A stretch of 64,000 bases of DNA from Notospermus geniculatus (lineage: Eukaryota > Nemertea > Pilidiophora > Heteronemertea > Lineidae). The stretch spans positions 59,707 to 123,706 of the forward strand of contig NMRB01001297.1 of assembly GCA_002633025.1 (NCBI GenBank). Direction: 5' to 3'. The position numbers and the translations under genes were made by a program. The first letter of the stretch is position 1. Every line of letters begins with the position of its first letter. The notes under the pieces were generated by a model. It did not search any database, was not told where the DNA came from, and saw only the letters and a program-made list of their open reading frames with translations. Shown here piece by piece: positions 61,941-64,000 of this stretch.

Positions 61941-63021
61941 GCTCACTGGGGTGAGCTATTACGATGGTGCAGCGTCCGTCGTCCGTCGTCGTCGTCCGTC
62001 GTCGTCGTCGTCGTCGTTGTCCGTTAGCAGGGCACGTTTCGTAACCGCTGGAGCTATTGATCTGAAACTTGGTACATATATACCCCTAGGTCAGATGACC
62101 CACGACACCAGTTTTCGGTCCGATTCGACTCTCAGTTTGGCCACCAGGTGGCGGAAACCAAAAACACAAAAAGTACAATAACTCCTGAACTAATGACTAG
62201 ATCATCTTCAAATTTTTATCATAGGTGTAGCTAATAAGGATACATAACATATATAACGGGTTTTTGATTTGACCTACTTTTCAAGGTCACAGAGGTCAAA
62301 GTTCGACAAAAGTGACGAACCTGCCACAGTTTGTCATTATTTCACCGAGCAACTTCATATCTTGCATAAACATGCATTGGAGGGGTACCTTAAAAAATAC
62401 CAAGTTTCGGCCCGATTCGACATCCAATATGGCCGCCAGGTGGCGTAACCTGAAAATCAAGTAAGTGCTATTACTCAGGAACGGCTTGACGCAGAGTGCT
62501 CAAATTTGATATTTACCTCCATCTAGATGACCTTTACATGCATGTCAAATTTCGGCCTGATTTGACTTCAAACATGGCCACCAGGTGGCGTAACCCAAAA
62601 ATCATCAAAGTGCTGTAACTCAGGAATGCCTTAACCCAAAGCGCTCCAATGTGCTATGTGGCCCCCTGCAGATGACCTTTATGTCCATGTGAAGTTTCGG
62701 CCCGATCGGACATCCAATATGGCCGCCAGGTGGCGTAACTCGAAAATCATCAAAGTGCTGTAACTCAGGAACGAGTTGACCCAAAGCGCTCCAATGTGCT
62801 ATGTGGTCCCCTGCAGATGACCTTTATGTGCATGTGAAGTTGCAGCCCGATCGGACATCTAATATGGCCGCCAGGTGGCATAACCCAAAAATCATCAAAG
62901 TCTTTGCTAGGAATGACTTGACCCAGATTCGTCATAACTGATATGTACCTCCCTCTGTCATTAGACTGTTATGTCCAACCCAGTGAGCACATGGTCCATG
63001 GACCATTTCATTAAGGACCCA
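61941..63021 (+). mobile_element. TAGCTCACC-type repeat with 17-bp TSD and four 145-bp units
   Basis: GCATTAACCGGTTTTTA at 61924-61940 and 63022-63038 flank the element. It starts GCTCACTGGGGTGAGC, has a TCGTCC tract, then ATGGCCGCCAGGTGGCG units whose GGCC lies at 62431, 62576, 62721 and 62866, exactly 145 bp apart. Confidence 0.85.
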
Positions 63022-63116
63022 GCATTAACCGGTTTTTAAGGACCCAGGTAAGTATGAGTTGTCCCGCAGTTCATTTTCCAACATGTCCAAGACGTTTGTT
63101 CGGGAAACTTCTGGCT

Positions 63117-63493
63117 AAGCGAGGTTTAGCACCTTTCCGACTCCGGCTTCAACTACAGAATGAATTGCAGTCCGCTGTAGACATCCTTGATAAAAACGAT
63201 TTGATAGACGTTTGCAAATCGTAAAATGCCATAACTTTTTGGCAGAATAAATTTGACTCGTAATCGGAAGTGCACAAAAATCGCAAATATTATTGTCGTG
63301 TTTCAGGTCGTAACGAGTAGGAGTACGACTTCAATATTCATTATTTATCCGCACTTCTGATTTATAAGGCCAAATTTTTCTGCCTTCAATTTATGGTGTT
63401 TGACGAATCGTTTTTATCAAGGATGTCCGTAGCGGACTGCAATTCATTCTCGTAGTTGAAGTCGGAGTCGGAAAGGTGCGAAACCTCGCTTTT
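63117..63493. repeat. Fold-back element
   Basis: Arms of about 83 bp (AGCGAGGTTTAGCACCTTTC ... and inverse ending GAAACCTCGCT) around a 210-bp spacer. Confidence 0.85.
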
Positions 63494-64000
63494 ATTTAGT
63501 TGATGACAACCTATTGTGAGTTGCTTTTTTACGTAGATTGAGCAAGGTACAATGGAAGGAGATTTTTGTATTGAAGCTTTTTTGGAACATGTACATATCT
63601 GTAACTATTTAAATAAGGTGCACTTTTTTAACGTTGACTTTCATATCAAAATACGTATTGAGATTGTTAATGATTTTATCATGAGATAGGGTAGGGTAGG
63701 ATATTTACGGTTCAAGATTGTGGTTAAGTTATGACTTCAGGTTTGGCGGTTTTGACTCTGTTACTGTTAAAGATTAATATGGCGAGTATTTCATCTATAG
63801 GAGATCATGAATTTGTCCAGTGTTGTTTACCTGTTTTCACAACAGGGTAGGACGGTTAAATGTTGATCAGTTTTGGCATTTCGATTGTTTTCGAACTTGG
63901 AGTGCAATTCAAGGTCACACACTGCACCATAGTCCCAATTTTGTAGCCACAGAAATCAAAAACACTCTTGTGTTGTATCTGGATATCTCTGGGATTTTTC

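Larger units (their letters stand above)
61800..64000. other. THSD7 3' flank
   Basis: No canonical AATAAA could be tied to THSD7; an AATATA variant lies near 61912. Apart from the two repeats listed I see no gene. 63500-64000 is AT-rich and unremarkable. Confidence 0.5.

Overview
This is about 64 kb of animal nuclear DNA. The genes are split by GT/AG introns of roughly 0.1-6 kb, and tRNA-derived SINEs and short inverted-repeat transposons fill introns and spacers. There are two assembly gaps (29290-29755 and 53178-53781) and four single Ns. Coding content suggests an invertebrate: one LRP5/6-type gene, a THSD7-type gene and an RPL39 protein of the MAAHK...KLKL form. AGGCCT-rich low-complexity tracts and repeats with TAGCTCACC ends suggest a marine invertebrate, perhaps a non-vertebrate deuterostome. 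The species cannot be settled from the sequence alone.

Layout. (1) 1-5540 is intron, or sequence upstream, of an LRP5/6 gene whose first exons lie left of the window. (2) 5541-26709, plus strand: eleven exons of LRP5/6, the Wnt co-receptor, from the second half of beta-propeller 1 to the stop codon. The joined exons stay in one frame for 1482 residues. (3) 26710-36170: a spacer of repeats with no supported gene. (4) About 36170-38321, minus strand: a complete three-exon ribosomal protein L39 gene (51 aa) with a 5'TOP-like start and an AATAAA signal. (5) 38322-40034: spacer between the divergent RPL39 and THSD7 genes. (6) 40093-61799, plus strand: a 21-exon thrombospondin-type-1 domain protein 7 (THSD7) gene. 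The joined coding sequence is 5256 nt, encoding 1751 aa: signal peptide, about 21 TSP1 modules, a Cys-rich EGF-like stem, one membrane helix and a cytoplasmic tail of about 309 residues. (7) 61800-64000: 3' flank filled by a repeat with a 17-bp target-site duplication and a fold-back element.

Function. LRP5/6 receives Wnt signals at the cell surface; its tail keeps all five PPP(S/T)P-type motifs that recruit Axin once phosphorylated. THSD7 proteins are membrane adhesion or guidance-type molecules. RPL39 (eL39) lines the ribosome exit tunnel. No operon-like or pathway link between the three genes is visible.

Most striking observations: an LRP5/6 with four rather than three LDLa repeats; a THSD7 with a very long tail carrying internal motif repeats; RPL39 hidden in the spacer; many TTAA-flanked MITE families; a Mutator-like MITE with a 9-bp duplication nested inside a TTAA-type element; a 42-bp minisatellite carrying nuclear-receptor half-sites; and a dispersed repeat whose copies contain four units of about 145 bp.
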